This document shows, piece after piece, positions 54,014-63,246 of a stretch of DNA of 64,000 nucleotides. A model generated the notes under the pieces. The model had not been told where the DNA came from. It made no database searches and saw only the letters and a list, made by a program, of their open reading frames with translations. The DNA comes from Neisseria perflava (lineage in GTDB: Bacteria; Pseudomonadota; Gammaproteobacteria; Burkholderiales; Neisseriaceae): assembly GCF_002863305.2 (NCBI RefSeq), contig NZ_CP136962.1, positions 558,001 to 622,000 of the forward strand, in the 5' to 3' direction. Each line of letters begins with the position of its first letter. Position 1 is the first letter of the stretch. The translations under genes and the position numbers were made by a program.

Positions 54014-55873
54014 TTAACGTTCGATTTGCGATACGTCGCGTACTGCGCCTTTGTCGGCGGAAGTCGCCATCGCGCCGTAGGCACGCAGGGCTGCGGAGAC
54101 GTAGCGGTCGCGGTTTTCCGGTTTCCACGCTTTGCTGCCGCGTGCTTCCATCTCGGCGCGGCGTGCGGCAAGCTCTTCATCGGAAATGACAAGGTGGATG
54201 CTGCGGTTTGGAATGTCGATTTCGATGGTGTCGCCTTCGTGTACCAAACCGATGGCGCCGCCTTCTGCCGCTTCAGGCGAAGCATGGCCGATGGACAGGC
54301 CGGAAGTACCGCCGGAGAAGCGGCCGTCGGTCAGAAGGGCGCATTCTTTGCCCAAGCCTTTGGATTTCAGGTAAGAAGTTGGGTACAACATTTCTTGCAT
54401 GCCCGGGCCGCCTTTAGGGCCTTCGTATCGGATGATGACGATATCGCCGGCGACGATTTGGTTGCCCAAAATGCCTTCGACTGCGTCTTCTTGGCTTTCA
54501 AATACACGGGCGCGGCCGGTAAATTTAAGGATGCTCTCGTCCACACCTGCGGTTTTTACCACGCAACCGCGCTCGGCGATATTACCGAACAATACTGCCA
54601 AGCCGCCGTCTTGCGAGTAGGCATGTTCGACATCGCGGATACAGCCTTTTTCGCGGTCGAGGTCTAGGGTTTTCCACATACGGTTTTGTGAGAACGCCTG
54701 AGTAGTGCGCACGCCGCCGGGAGCCGCTTTGAAACGCTCGATGGCGTGGGTGTTTTCGGGATTAGTCACGTCCCATTTTTCAATCGCGTCTTTCAGTGTC
54801 GGCGCGTGGATGGTGTACACGTCGGTGTGCAGTTTGCCTGCTTTGTCCAATTCTTTCAGGATGGCAAAGATACCGCCGGCGCGATGCACGTCTTCCATAT
54901 AGTAGTCGTGATTGTTTGGCGCGGTTTTGCAGATGCAAGGCACAACGCGGCTCAGGCGGTCGATGTCGGCCATTTTGAAATCGACACCGGCTTCGTTGGC
55001 AACGGCCAACAGGTGCAAAATGGTATTGGTAGAGCCGCCCATAGCGATGTCCATGGTCATGGCATTTTCAAACGCTTTTTTAGTGGCAATACTGCGTGGC
55101 AATACGGTTTCATCGTCTTGCTCGTAATAGCGTTTGGTGATTTCGACAATCATGCGGCCTGCTTCGAGGAACAATTCTTTGCGGCCTGCGTGAGTCGCCA
55201 AGTATGAACCGTTGCCGGGCAGGGACAGGCCGAGTGCTTCGGTCAGACAGTTCATGGAGTTGGCGGTAAACATGCCGGAGCAGGAGCCGCAAGTCGGGCA
55301 GGCGTTTTGTTCGACTTCTTCGACTTGTTTGTCGCTGATATTGTCGTCAGCCGATTCGATCATGGCATCAATCAAGTCCAAACGGCGTTCGGGTTGAATA
55401 TTGGCTACGCCGATAACTTTACCGGCTTCCATCGGGCCGCCGGAAACGAAGATGGTCGGGATGTTCAGGCGCATGGCGGCAATCAGCATGCCCGGAGTGA
55501 TTTTGTCGCAGTTGGAAATGCACACCAGCGCGTCGGCGCAGTGGGCATTGACCATGTATTCGATGGAGTCGGCAATCAGGTCGCGGCTGGGCAGGGAGTA
55601 GAGCATACCGCTGTGGCCCATGGCGATGCCGTCGTCAATGGCGATGGTGTTGAATTCTTTGGCAATGCCGCCGGCTTTTTCGATTTCACGGGCAACCAGT
55701 TGACCCATATTGTGCAGGTGCACATGGCCTGGGACGAATTGGGTGAAAGAGTTGGCAATGGCGATAATCGGTTTGCCGAAGTCGGTTTCCATTACGCCGG
55801 TCGCACGCCACAATGCGCGCGCGCCTGCCATATTGCGGCCGTGGGTAGAGGTTTTGGAGCGGTATTCAGGCAT
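54014..55873 (-). CDS. ilvD: dihydroxy-acid dehydratase
   Basis: A 619-residue Fe-S enzyme making 2-keto acids for valine, leucine and isoleucine. It has the usual N-terminus [26 protein letters not shown] (the family's first block, split in the annotation by an intervening AT change). Fe-S and metal ligands: [38 protein letters not shown] and [19 protein letters not shown]. Length and ends are normal. It is monocistronic, bounded by DUS signals, and lies next to YceI and other unrelated genes. Confidence 0.97.
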   Translation of the reverse strand: MPEYRSKTSTHGRNMAGARALWRATGVMETDFGKPIIAIANSFTQFVPGHVHLHNMGQLVAREIEKAGGIAKEFNTIAIDDGIAMGHSGMLYSLPSRDLIADSIEYMVNAHCADALVCISNCDKITPGMLIAAMRLNIPTIFVSGGPMEAGKVIGVANIQPERRLDLIDAMIESADDNISDKQVEEVEQNACPTCGSCSGMFTANSMNCLTEALGLSLPGNGSYLATHAGRKELFLEAGRMIVEITKRYYEQDDETVLPRSIATKKAFENAMTMDIAMGGSTNTILHLLAVANEAGVDFKMADIDRLSRVVPCICKTAPNNHDYYMEDVHRAGGIFAILKELDKAGKLHTDVYTIHAPTLKDAIEKWDVTNPENTHAIERFKAAPGGVRTTQAFSQNRMWKTLDLDREKGCIRDVEHAYSQDGGLAVLFGNIAERGCVVKTAGVDESILKFTGRARVFESQEDAVEGILGNQIVAGDIVIIRYEGPKGGPGMQEMLYPTSYLKSKGLGKECALLTDGRFSGGTSGLSIGHASPEAAEGGAIGLVHEGDTIEIDIPNRSIHLVISDEELAARRAEMEARGSKAWKPENRDRYVSAALRAYGAMATSADKGAVRDVSQIER

Positions 55874-56151
55874 TTTTGTTCCTTTGTTTTATGCTGAGGC
55901 CGTCTGAAATAGGCTGGTTGGTTGGCGGCCCGTTGTAGAAATAACTCGGTATTTTATACCAATTACGAGCGATGAAGCACGCTATTTTGTAATAAAACTA
56001 AACTGTATTTGCTTCACCTGAGTTTACTGCTCATTCTTTCAGACGGCCTGAAGTTTTCTTAAGATGAAACGCTGTCTTTCTCAGTAGCAAAAGATGTTGG
56101 CATCAAAAAGTGATATGATAGGGAACTTCTCACATTTCTAAGGATAAGACG

Positions 56152-56715
56152 ATGAAAAAAATCATGTTTGCATTGTGTTCGGCCATGTTGGCTTCTGCTG
56201 CGTCTGCCGCTGTTTATAAAGTGGACGAATTTCATGCCAATACCCGCTTTGCCATCGACCATTTCAACACCAGCACCAACGTCGGCGGTATTTATGGTTT
56301 GACCGGTAATTTGGAATTTGACCGTGCCAAACGCCAAGGCTCTATCGATATCGTATTGCCTTTGTCCAAACTGCAAACCGGTTCTGATCACTTTACCCAA
56401 CACTTGAAATCTGCCGATATTTTCAATGCAGACAAATACCCTGAAATCCGTTTTGTCTCCACCAAATTCAATTTCAACGGCAAAAAACTGCTTTCCGTTG
56501 ACGGCAATCTGACCATGAACGGCAAAACTGCGCCGGTAAAACTCAAAGCCGATAAATTCAACTGCTACCAAAGCCCGATGGCAAAAGCAGAAGCGTGCGG
56601 CGGCGACTTCAGCACCACCATCGACCGTACCAAATGGGGCTTGGATTATTTGGTAAGTGCCGGCATGAGCAAAAAAGTGAACATCAATATCCAAATCGAA
56701 GCAGTGAAACAATAA
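56152..56715 (+). CDS. YceI-family periplasmic lipocalin-like protein
   Basis: A 187-residue exported protein with a signal peptide (MKKIMFALCSAMLASAASAA). The YceI fold shows in YKVDEFHANTRFAIDHFN, SIDIVLPLSKLQTGSDHF, HLKSADIFNADKYPEIRF and WGLDYLVSAGMSKKVNINIQ. YceI proteins bind isoprenoids such as polyprenols in the periplasm and are often induced by stress. Cysteines (FNCYQS, EACGGD) may form a disulfide. A DUS hairpin ends the gene. Confidence 0.9.
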   Translation: MKKIMFALCSAMLASAASAAVYKVDEFHANTRFAIDHFNTSTNVGGIYGLTGNLEFDRAKRQGSIDIVLPLSKLQTGSDHFTQHLKSADIFNADKYPEIRFVSTKFNFNGKKLLSVDGNLTMNGKTAPVKLKADKFNCYQSPMAKAEACGGDFSTTIDRTKWGLDYLVSAGMSKKVNINIQIEAVKQ

Positions 56716-56734
56716 TCCTGCTTGATTTCAAAAT

Positions 56735-56771
56735 AAAGGCCGTCTGAACGGAATCTGTTCAGACGGCCTTA
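56735..56771. terminator. DUS inverted pair between convergent genes
   Basis: AAAGGCCGTCTGAAC and GTTCAGACGGCCTT form a hairpin serving yceI (+) and the transporter gene (-). Confidence 0.8.
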
Positions 56772-56784
56772 TGATTAAAGATGT

Positions 56785-57765
<981 letters not shown>

Positions 57766-57815
57766 CTAAGGATACACGCCTTAACCTTAATTTGCAAAAT
57801 GACTTAAAATAAATA

Positions 57816-57853
57816 AGGCCGTCTGAAAATAAGGATTGATTTTCAGACGGCCT
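57816..57853 (-). terminator. inverted DUS pair, terminator of nnrD
   Basis: AAGGCCGTCTGAAAAT and ATTTTCAGACGGCCT with a loop of about eight bases, downstream of the nnrD stop codon. Confidence 0.75.
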
Positions 57854-57881
57854 GTGATTTGTATTTGCTATATAGACGGCA

Positions 57882-58763
57882 TTATTCTTTTGATAAAATA
57901 TTGCGCAGCCATCGGGCGGCAGGTGCGATTTCTCCGGCGAGCATACCGGTTTCGATTTGGCTGCTGTGTTTGATGACATCGGCCGCCGCACCATGCAGCC
58001 ATACGCCGGCGCAGGCGGCTTGGAATGTCGGAATGCCTTGCGCCAATAGGCTACCGATGATGCCGCTCAAGACATCACCGCTGCCTGCGGTGGCCAAACC
58101 GGCATTGCCGCTGGTGTTGGTATAGACTATGCCGTCTGCCGTGGCCACTAATGTGTGATGGCCTTTCAACACGACGGTCGCGCCATATTTACGGCTGATT
58201 TCGGTTACGGCGTTTTGCCTGTCGGTTTGAACTGATTGGGTATCGGTGCCGAGTAGGCGGGCGGCTTCGGCCGGATGAGGTGTCAGGACGATATGTTTGT
58301 ACGATTTGAGGCGTTCGGCTAATTTGGAAGAACGGGCAAGCAGTGTCAAAGCATCTGCATCGAGTAATAAAGGCTGGTCATGGTGTGTAGACAGGATATG
58401 GTGCAGCAGCTGCTCTGATAATCCGTCTAAACCAAAGCCGCAGCCGATTACGCGTGCGCTGACATCGTTGCGTTCCATCAGTTGGGTTGCAGTGGCGAGC
58501 ATAATTTCAGGGCGTTCGGGAATGATGGCAAAAGGCAGCGTGGCTTGGTTGAAGCCCGCCCAAACTTTGCCGCACCCTTGATACATCGCGGCTGTGGCTG
58601 CCAAAACTACCGCACCGCTCATTCCTGTTGCGCCGCCGATAATGGCAAGCGTGCCGTATGTGCCTTTGTGTGATTCTTGGGCGCGGGGGCGGAATACGTC
58701 GGGAAATGCTAAGGCCGTCTGAAAAGCTTGAAGCGATTCGGGAAGCGTGTAGATGGACTGCAT
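57882..58763 (-). CDS. nnrD: ADP-dependent (S)-NAD(P)H-hydrate dehydratase
   Basis: A 293-residue ribokinase-like repair enzyme that dehydrates damaged NADHX/NADPHX. Motifs: [55 protein letters not shown] and the catalytic-site [20 protein letters not shown]. The epimerase half (NnrE), fused in E. coli YjeF-like proteins, is absent. The start at 58761-58763 (MQSIYTLPE) has GGAAGG seven bases before it; the further-upstream TTG is unlikely. A DUS occurs within the coding region near the start. It is divergent from the cytochrome b561 gene. Confidence 0.92.
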   Translation of the reverse strand: MQSIYTLPESLQAFQTALAFPDVFRPRAQESHKGTYGTLAIIGGATGMSGAVVLAATAAMYQGCGKVWAGFNQATLPFAIIPERPEIMLATATQLMERNDVSARVIGCGFGLDGLSEQLLHHILSTHHDQPLLLDADALTLLARSSKLAERLKSYKHIVLTPHPAEAARLLGTDTQSVQTDRQNAVTEISRKYGATVVLKGHHTLVATADGIVYTNTSGNAGLATAGSGDVLSGIIGSLLAQGIPTFQAACAGVWLHGAAADVIKHSSQIETGMLAGEIAPAARWLRNILSKE

Positions 58764-58816
58764 GGCGTAACCTTCCAAGATAAGAAATTTAATTTTAAAT
58801 CAGAAAGTAAAAGGTA

Positions 58817-59473
58817 ATGAAGCAAAAAATAAAAGTTTGGGACGCACCTACACGCCTGTTCCATTGGCTCTTGGTGTTATTGATGGGATTCATGTGGTAC
58901 AGCGCAACCCAAGGCGGCGATATGCTGGTATGGCACTTGCGCGGCGGCTTGTTGATGCTGGCCTTGGTGGTTTTCCGCTTGTGTTGGGGGATTTGGGGCA
59001 GCGATACGGCAAAATTCAGCCGATTTGTGCGTCCGTTTTCCGAAATCCGTCGCTATACGCAAGGCCAAATGTCTGAAGACGAATTGGTCGGCCACAATCC
59101 TTTGGGCGCGCTGATGGTCATCGCCTTATTGGTCGCCTTGGTTTTTCAGACGGCCACAGGCTTATTTGCCGCCGATGAAAATACGTTTACCAATTCCGGC
59201 TTTTTAAATCATTTGGTCAGCGAACACGCCGGTACGCTGGCGCGAAAAATCCATGTCAATTTCTTTAATATTTTGGCCGTGTTGGCGGCTGTACATATCG
59301 CAGCCGTTTTGCTGTATCGCTTTGTGAAAAAACAGGATTTGATTACGCCGATGATTAACGGCTTTAAAACCATCGATGCCAAGCAGCCTAAAGTGGCCGG
59401 ACTGGGGCAACTGTTTGCCGCTTTGTTGGTAGCGATTGCGTTAGTGTGCGCAGTATGGATGTTGCGCGGCTGA
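58817..59473 (+). CDS. cytochrome b561-family membrane protein
   Basis: A 218-residue di-haem b-type cytochrome of the Ni/Fe-hydrogenase cytochrome b subunit family. Four to five membrane helices; likely haem ligands are His in RLFHWLLVLLMGF, in LVWHLRGGLLML, in SEHAGTLARKIHVNFFN and in AVHIAAVLLYRF. The opening IKVWDAPTRLFHWLL is the family signature. It carries electrons between the quinone pool and a periplasmic partner, often a cytochrome c. No partner gene adjoins. A non-DUS terminator follows. Confidence 0.87.
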   Translation: MKQKIKVWDAPTRLFHWLLVLLMGFMWYSATQGGDMLVWHLRGGLLMLALVVFRLCWGIWGSDTAKFSRFVRPFSEIRRYTQGQMSEDELVGHNPLGALMVIALLVALVFQTATGLFAADENTFTNSGFLNHLVSEHAGTLARKIHVNFFNILAVLAAVHIAAVLLYRFVKKQDLITPMINGFKTIDAKQPKVAGLGQLFAALLVAIALVCAVWMLRG

Positions 59474-59498
59474 TGCATTAAGGCTGATACCTAAAAAC

Positions 59499-59545
59499 AA
59501 ACCGACCCTGATAGCCGAAATGGCTGTTGGGGTCGGTTGCTTTTT
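59499..59545 (+). terminator. rho-independent terminator of the cytochrome gene
   Basis: AAACCGACCC pairs with GGGTCGGTT, followed by GCTTTTTAG. The inner loop has a smaller dyad (AGCC/GGCT). Confidence 0.8.
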
Positions 59546-59564
59546 AGGGTTTAAAAGATGATGT

Positions 59565-60653
59565 TCAGACGGCCTTAACGCAGCGCAAGATGCTGTGGCC
59601 GCGGCCGATGCCGTCTGAAATTTCTGCTACTTTCAATCCGGCTTTTTCAACGCAACGGATCAGGTCTTCAGAATGGAAGATTTTGCTGTTGCCGTTGGCC
59701 ATGGCAGTGAAATACAGGCTGGTCATGGTCAGGCAGTAGGCGGCGGTCTCGTAGCGTTGTCTGTCCCAGAAAGGCTCCATGATGTAGAGGCTGGTGTTTT
59801 CGTTCATAGACGCAGCGGCACGTTGAAGAATGCTGGTGGCTTGTTCTTCGGTGAAACAGTCTAGGAATTGGCTCATCCAAATCGCGTCAAAACCGGTTGG
59901 GAACGGAATTTCAGGATCAAGCAGGTTGGCTGGATGGGCGTGGATACGGTCTGCGCCGTTTTTGCCTTTGGTCGCTTCGCGCATCAAGCCGATTTGTTGC
60001 GGCAGATCCATGATGGTTACTTCGACTTCGGCATTGTGGTTGACGCATTGCTCCGCCCAGCGGCCGGTATTGCCGCCGACATCGAGCAGTTTTTTAACTG
60101 GTTTGGCAAACACGGTGTTCAGTGCTTCGGCGAAGGAATTGTCGGAATAATAATGGTCGAACGCAAACCATTTTTCCTGCGCGATGCTTGGCAAGGAAGA
60201 CAAGCCTTCGTAAATGGTCGGCCAGTCGCCGAATACTTTCAGGCCTTCGGGCTTGCCGGTTTGCAGGGTTTTTTCCAAATCAAACATGCCTTGGTAGCAG
60301 ATTTCTTGTGTGAAATCCATGTTGACGCGGGCCATTTTGTCTTTGAGGACAAACCAACCGGCCTTGCTGATGAAATAGCGGTTGTCGCGAGTTAAGACAG
60401 TGCCGATAGACAGCGAAGCTTCCAGCAGGACTTGTGCCGCGTAGTTGCTGATTTTCGCTTTTTCAGCGATTTCGGCTTGAGTGAGGCCGTCTGGATGGTC
60501 GTTCAGCAAGTCCAGAATGCCAAATTTCACCATCAGGCGGGAAACTTGGAACACAATCGGTGCAAAAGCGATTTCTTGAGCCAGACGTTGAGCCTCGCCT
60601 GCGGACTGGTGTTCGTGGGAATAGCGTTGTTCTAGGGCAGGGAAGAGTTGCAT
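59565..60653 (-). CDS. SAM-dependent methyltransferase, aryl-polyene type
   Basis: A 362-residue enzyme with an N-terminal winged-helix dimerisation domain (LMVKFGILDLLNDHPDGLTQ, AEIAEKAKISNYAAQVLLEA) and a C-terminal methyltransferase. SAM motif KKLLDVGGNTGRWAEQCVN is followed by EVEVTIMDLPQQIGLM and DAIWMSQFLDCFTEEQA. It resembles plant-type O-methyltransferases and enzymes placed in aryl-polyene clusters, where one methylates the aryl head. It is the last gene of a minus-strand operon, 36 bases after the AMP-ligase. The substrate is inferred from context only. Confidence 0.82.
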   Translation of the reverse strand: MQLFPALEQRYSHEHQSAGEAQRLAQEIAFAPIVFQVSRLMVKFGILDLLNDHPDGLTQAEIAEKAKISNYAAQVLLEASLSIGTVLTRDNRYFISKAGWFVLKDKMARVNMDFTQEICYQGMFDLEKTLQTGKPEGLKVFGDWPTIYEGLSSLPSIAQEKWFAFDHYYSDNSFAEALNTVFAKPVKKLLDVGGNTGRWAEQCVNHNAEVEVTIMDLPQQIGLMREATKGKNGADRIHAHPANLLDPEIPFPTGFDAIWMSQFLDCFTEEQATSILQRAAASMNENTSLYIMEPFWDRQRYETAAYCLTMTSLYFTAMANGNSKIFHSEDLIRCVEKAGLKVAEISDGIGRGHSILRCVKAV

Positions 60654-60689
60654 ATTGTTGGTTTTCCACTAAAAAGTTAATAAGTATAT

Positions 60690-62393
60690 TCAGACGGCCT
60701 CAAACACAATCCGTCCTGATGCACACGGATGCTCTCCGTTGTTGATTTTAAAGCTCAGTTTATTTTTACCTTCATCGTATTTCAGCTCCACCGACACTTC
60801 ATCGTGAGGACGGATAAACTGCTGATATTTTAGATTTTCGATGCGGATGATACGCTGTTTACTCCATGGCTTGGGCGCGATCAGATTGCGCACCCATTGC
60901 AGCTCGACCACGCCGGGAACAAGCGGGAAGGTGGCAAAATGGCCGCCGAAATAAACCAAATCCAAAGGCACGCGCCCGATAAAAGTTTCGATATTGGTTT
61001 CATCGTCAGATGATGTTTTCGACCAAACGGGCGATGTCTGGGCGACGGTAAAGGCCGTCTGAAAATCCGCCGCAGCGATTTTGGCTTGGGCGTTGCGCGG
61101 CAGGCTGTCGGTCAAACGCCAGTAACGCGGCAGGGCGATGGTGTCTTGTGTGGCGGCGAGATGGCGTTTGAGCGTATCGGCAACCGCAGCGCGGCCTTTC
61201 TCGCGCAAGGCGGCGATACCGTCCGCGTTCAACGCCGCCCATATGGCGATGCGCTGATGTTGCGGATGGCGGCCGCAATGGGCGTCGGCAATCCAAGGGT
61301 GTTGTAAAAGTTCGTGTTCGATTTGGGTCAGCGACACGCGTTTGTCCTCAAATTTAATAATACGGTCTTGGCGACCGAGTAACAGAAAACCGTCATCTTG
61401 CGGTTCGATCAAATCGGCGGTTTGGCGGCGTTCGGGCGACCAAGGCGAAGAAGCCCACAGTGCGCCTTCTTCGTTTTGCCCGATTTCCACGCCTTCGAAA
61501 GGCTGCCATTCTTGGCGTTCGCAACGTGAGGCAATCACGCCGGTTTCGGTACTGCCATAAACTTCAAACGGGCGGACGGCAGCCTGTTGCAGCAAATCCG
61601 CCGTGGCTGCGGGCAATGCGCCACCGGCCGAGACAATGCCTGCAATTTTATGGCCGATACTTTGCCAGTTGCGGTTTTCACCCAAGCGGTTGAGTACGGC
61701 CGGACTGGCAATCCAAACCACTTTATCGTGTGCGGCCGTGCTGGAAAGCAGGTTTTCCGGATAAACCGCCTGCTGTCGTTCCATAGTCCAACCCATTGTC
61801 AACGCGAGTGCGAAGCGGAATGTGAAGCCGTAAAGATGCTGCGGAATCACGCTGCCGATCACGGTTTCACCGTGTTGTCCAAATGGCAGCGTATTTGCCA
61901 AAGTCAGGGCTTCTGCCTGCATTTGCGCGGCGGTTTTCACAATAATTTGCGCTTCACCGCTGGAACCTGATGTTTTCAGCCATGCTTCGGCATGGTTGGG
62001 AATCAGATGGTTTTCAGGATAAGTGTTCAGCCCTTCCGATTCTGTTTGAGTCAATACATCAGGTAAATGCCAGATGTTCAGGCCGTCTGAAGACAGCTTT
62101 TTATCTGTTGAATCCGTTAAAAACGCTTCTGCCGTTTTCCCCCAATCCAAATTGTCTTGCGCCAAATTGGGCAATAATAAAACCTTTCCGCCAGAATGCC
62201 ACACTGCCAACACAGCACAGGCAAACAGCGTAGCATCGTCAAACCACAACGCGGCCGTTTGCACGCCTGCCTGTTTCAGACGGCCTGACAGATGGAAAAC
62301 CGCACGGTTGAAGTCAGCACGCGTCCAATTCGGATGGGCGGCGATAAGGTCGTGTTGGGGCAGGTCGGGGGATAGAATTTGGGTTAGGTGCAT
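60690..62393 (-). CDS. AMP-dependent acyl ligase fused to hotdog dehydratase, aryl-polyene type
   Basis: A 567-residue two-domain protein. The adenylating domain (to about 450) has SGSSGEAQIIVKTAAQ (P-loop-like SGSSG), FEVYGSTETGVIASR and LLLGRQDRIIKFEDKRVSLTQ, with a C-terminal lid and catalytic-Lys region RNAQAKIAAAD. The last 100 residues are a hotdog domain of the FabA/FabZ kind (FIGRVPLDLVYFGGHFATF, then PLVPGVVELQWVRN), as in ApeI. In most aryl-polyene clusters these are described as separate proteins. It would activate an aryl acid and dehydrate 3-hydroxyacyl intermediates. Confidence 0.83.
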   Translation of the reverse strand: MHLTQILSPDLPQHDLIAAHPNWTRADFNRAVFHLSGRLKQAGVQTAALWFDDATLFACAVLAVWHSGGKVLLLPNLAQDNLDWGKTAEAFLTDSTDKKLSSDGLNIWHLPDVLTQTESEGLNTYPENHLIPNHAEAWLKTSGSSGEAQIIVKTAAQMQAEALTLANTLPFGQHGETVIGSVIPQHLYGFTFRFALALTMGWTMERQQAVYPENLLSSTAAHDKVVWIASPAVLNRLGENRNWQSIGHKIAGIVSAGGALPAATADLLQQAAVRPFEVYGSTETGVIASRCERQEWQPFEGVEIGQNEEGALWASSPWSPERRQTADLIEPQDDGFLLLGRQDRIIKFEDKRVSLTQIEHELLQHPWIADAHCGRHPQHQRIAIWAALNADGIAALREKGRAAVADTLKRHLAATQDTIALPRYWRLTDSLPRNAQAKIAAADFQTAFTVAQTSPVWSKTSSDDETNIETFIGRVPLDLVYFGGHFATFPLVPGVVELQWVRNLIAPKPWSKQRIIRIENLKYQQFIRPHDEVSVELKYDEGKNKLSFKINNGEHPCASGRIVFEAV

Positions 62394-62408
62394 GATGGTT
62401 CTAAGGTT

Positions 62409-62627
62409 TTATAATTTTGATGTATCTGCCTTGGTATCTTCTTTGAATTGAGCCAAGCATTCATCGTATTGTTTGTTTGTCGTTTGGTGTACCAATTCGT
62501 AATCATTCGCCTGCCACTCTTCCAATGAATGGCTTTCACTTCTTTTGAAGCAATGGAGTAGCCGATCGGTTTTGCCGTTTTGTCCGTCTACAAAAAGGCT
62601 GATAATTGATGAAATATTTTTAATGGA
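62409..62627 (-). pseudogene. open frame without a start codon, gene remnant
   Basis: The minus-strand frame is open for 72 codons and ends KEDTKADTSKL, stop. It lies directly after the stop codon of the COG4648 gene, in the same frame, and has no ATG or well-placed GTG/TTG. The sequence VDGQNGKTDRLLHCFKRSES looks like a real protein end, not random translation. It is probably the 3' piece of a lost gene; I do not recognise the family. Confidence 0.4.
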
Positions 62628-63167
62628 TTAAACCTTCAAAACCAATTTCCGATAAATCCACTCTCCGGCAAATAAGATTCCCATTAACACATACGACACA
62701 ATGCCGGTATAAGCCGCCCACCAGTCGTAATATTGCAAGCCTGCCAAAATGGCGGCGGTTGCGCCGTTGAAGATAAAGAAGGCGCACCAGATTTTCGTAA
62801 CGCGTCGAGTGTGGCGCACACCTTCGGGCGGCAGGTCGGGGTGTTGCAGTCGGGCGAGGCGTTCGATAACGGTTTGTTTGGCAAACAGGCTGCCGCCGAA
62901 AATGGCAAGCATCAGTGCATTGACGGCGACGGGATACCAATACATCGAGTCAGGCCGTCTGAAAACCAGTACCGCCGCAAAAAAGGCGGCAAGGATAATC
63001 GCCGTAATGCGTTGGGCTGTGGTTTGCGGCATGGCGGCGCGTATCAGCCATAACACACACATGGCCGCAGCAAGCCAGAAAAATGCGCCGTTTTCCCTGC
63101 CGTAATACCATAGAAGCGGATAGGCGAGGCTGGCAAGGGTCAGTAGGAATTTTCCCAGTGTTTTCAT
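62628..63167 (-). CDS. COG4648-family inner-membrane protein
   Basis: A 179-residue membrane protein with about five to six hydrophobic segments (LTLASLAYPLLWYYG; FFWLAAAMCVLWLIRA; ITAIILAAFFAAVLVF; a segment near FFIFNGATAAILAGLQYY). The charged loop IERLARLQHPDLPPEGVRHTRRVTKIWC is a family feature. COG4648 proteins of unknown activity accompany acyl-ligase and ketosynthase genes in aryl-polyene and related lipid clusters. It is the first visible gene of the operon, with a poly-C tract 35 bases before the start codon on the coding strand. Confidence 0.75.
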   Translation of the reverse strand: MKTLGKFLLTLASLAYPLLWYYGRENGAFFWLAAAMCVLWLIRAAMPQTTAQRITAIILAAFFAAVLVFRRPDSMYWYPVAVNALMLAIFGGSLFAKQTVIERLARLQHPDLPPEGVRHTRRVTKIWCAFFIFNGATAAILAGLQYYDWWAAYTGIVSYVLMGILFAGEWIYRKLVLKV

Positions 63168-63202
63168 AATGGTGTTCGGTTTCAGATGACTTTTGGGTTT
63201 TA

Positions 63203-63211
63203 GGGGGGGGG
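63203..63211. repeat. homopolymer of nine G (poly-C on the coding strand)
   Basis: A nine-base G run lies in the promoter region of the COG4648 operon, with no reading frame across it. Poly-C/poly-G tracts of this length in neisserial promoters often change in length and vary transcription. Confidence 0.85.
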
Positions 63212-63246
63212 AGGTCGTCTGAAAGTTGTTTGGAAAAATAGTAGGA

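Noticed and set aside
62409-63167. Programmed stop-codon read-through joining COG4648 to the following frame
   Set aside because: The stop is TAA, the least leaky codon, and no stimulatory structure is apparent; a gene remnant is simpler.
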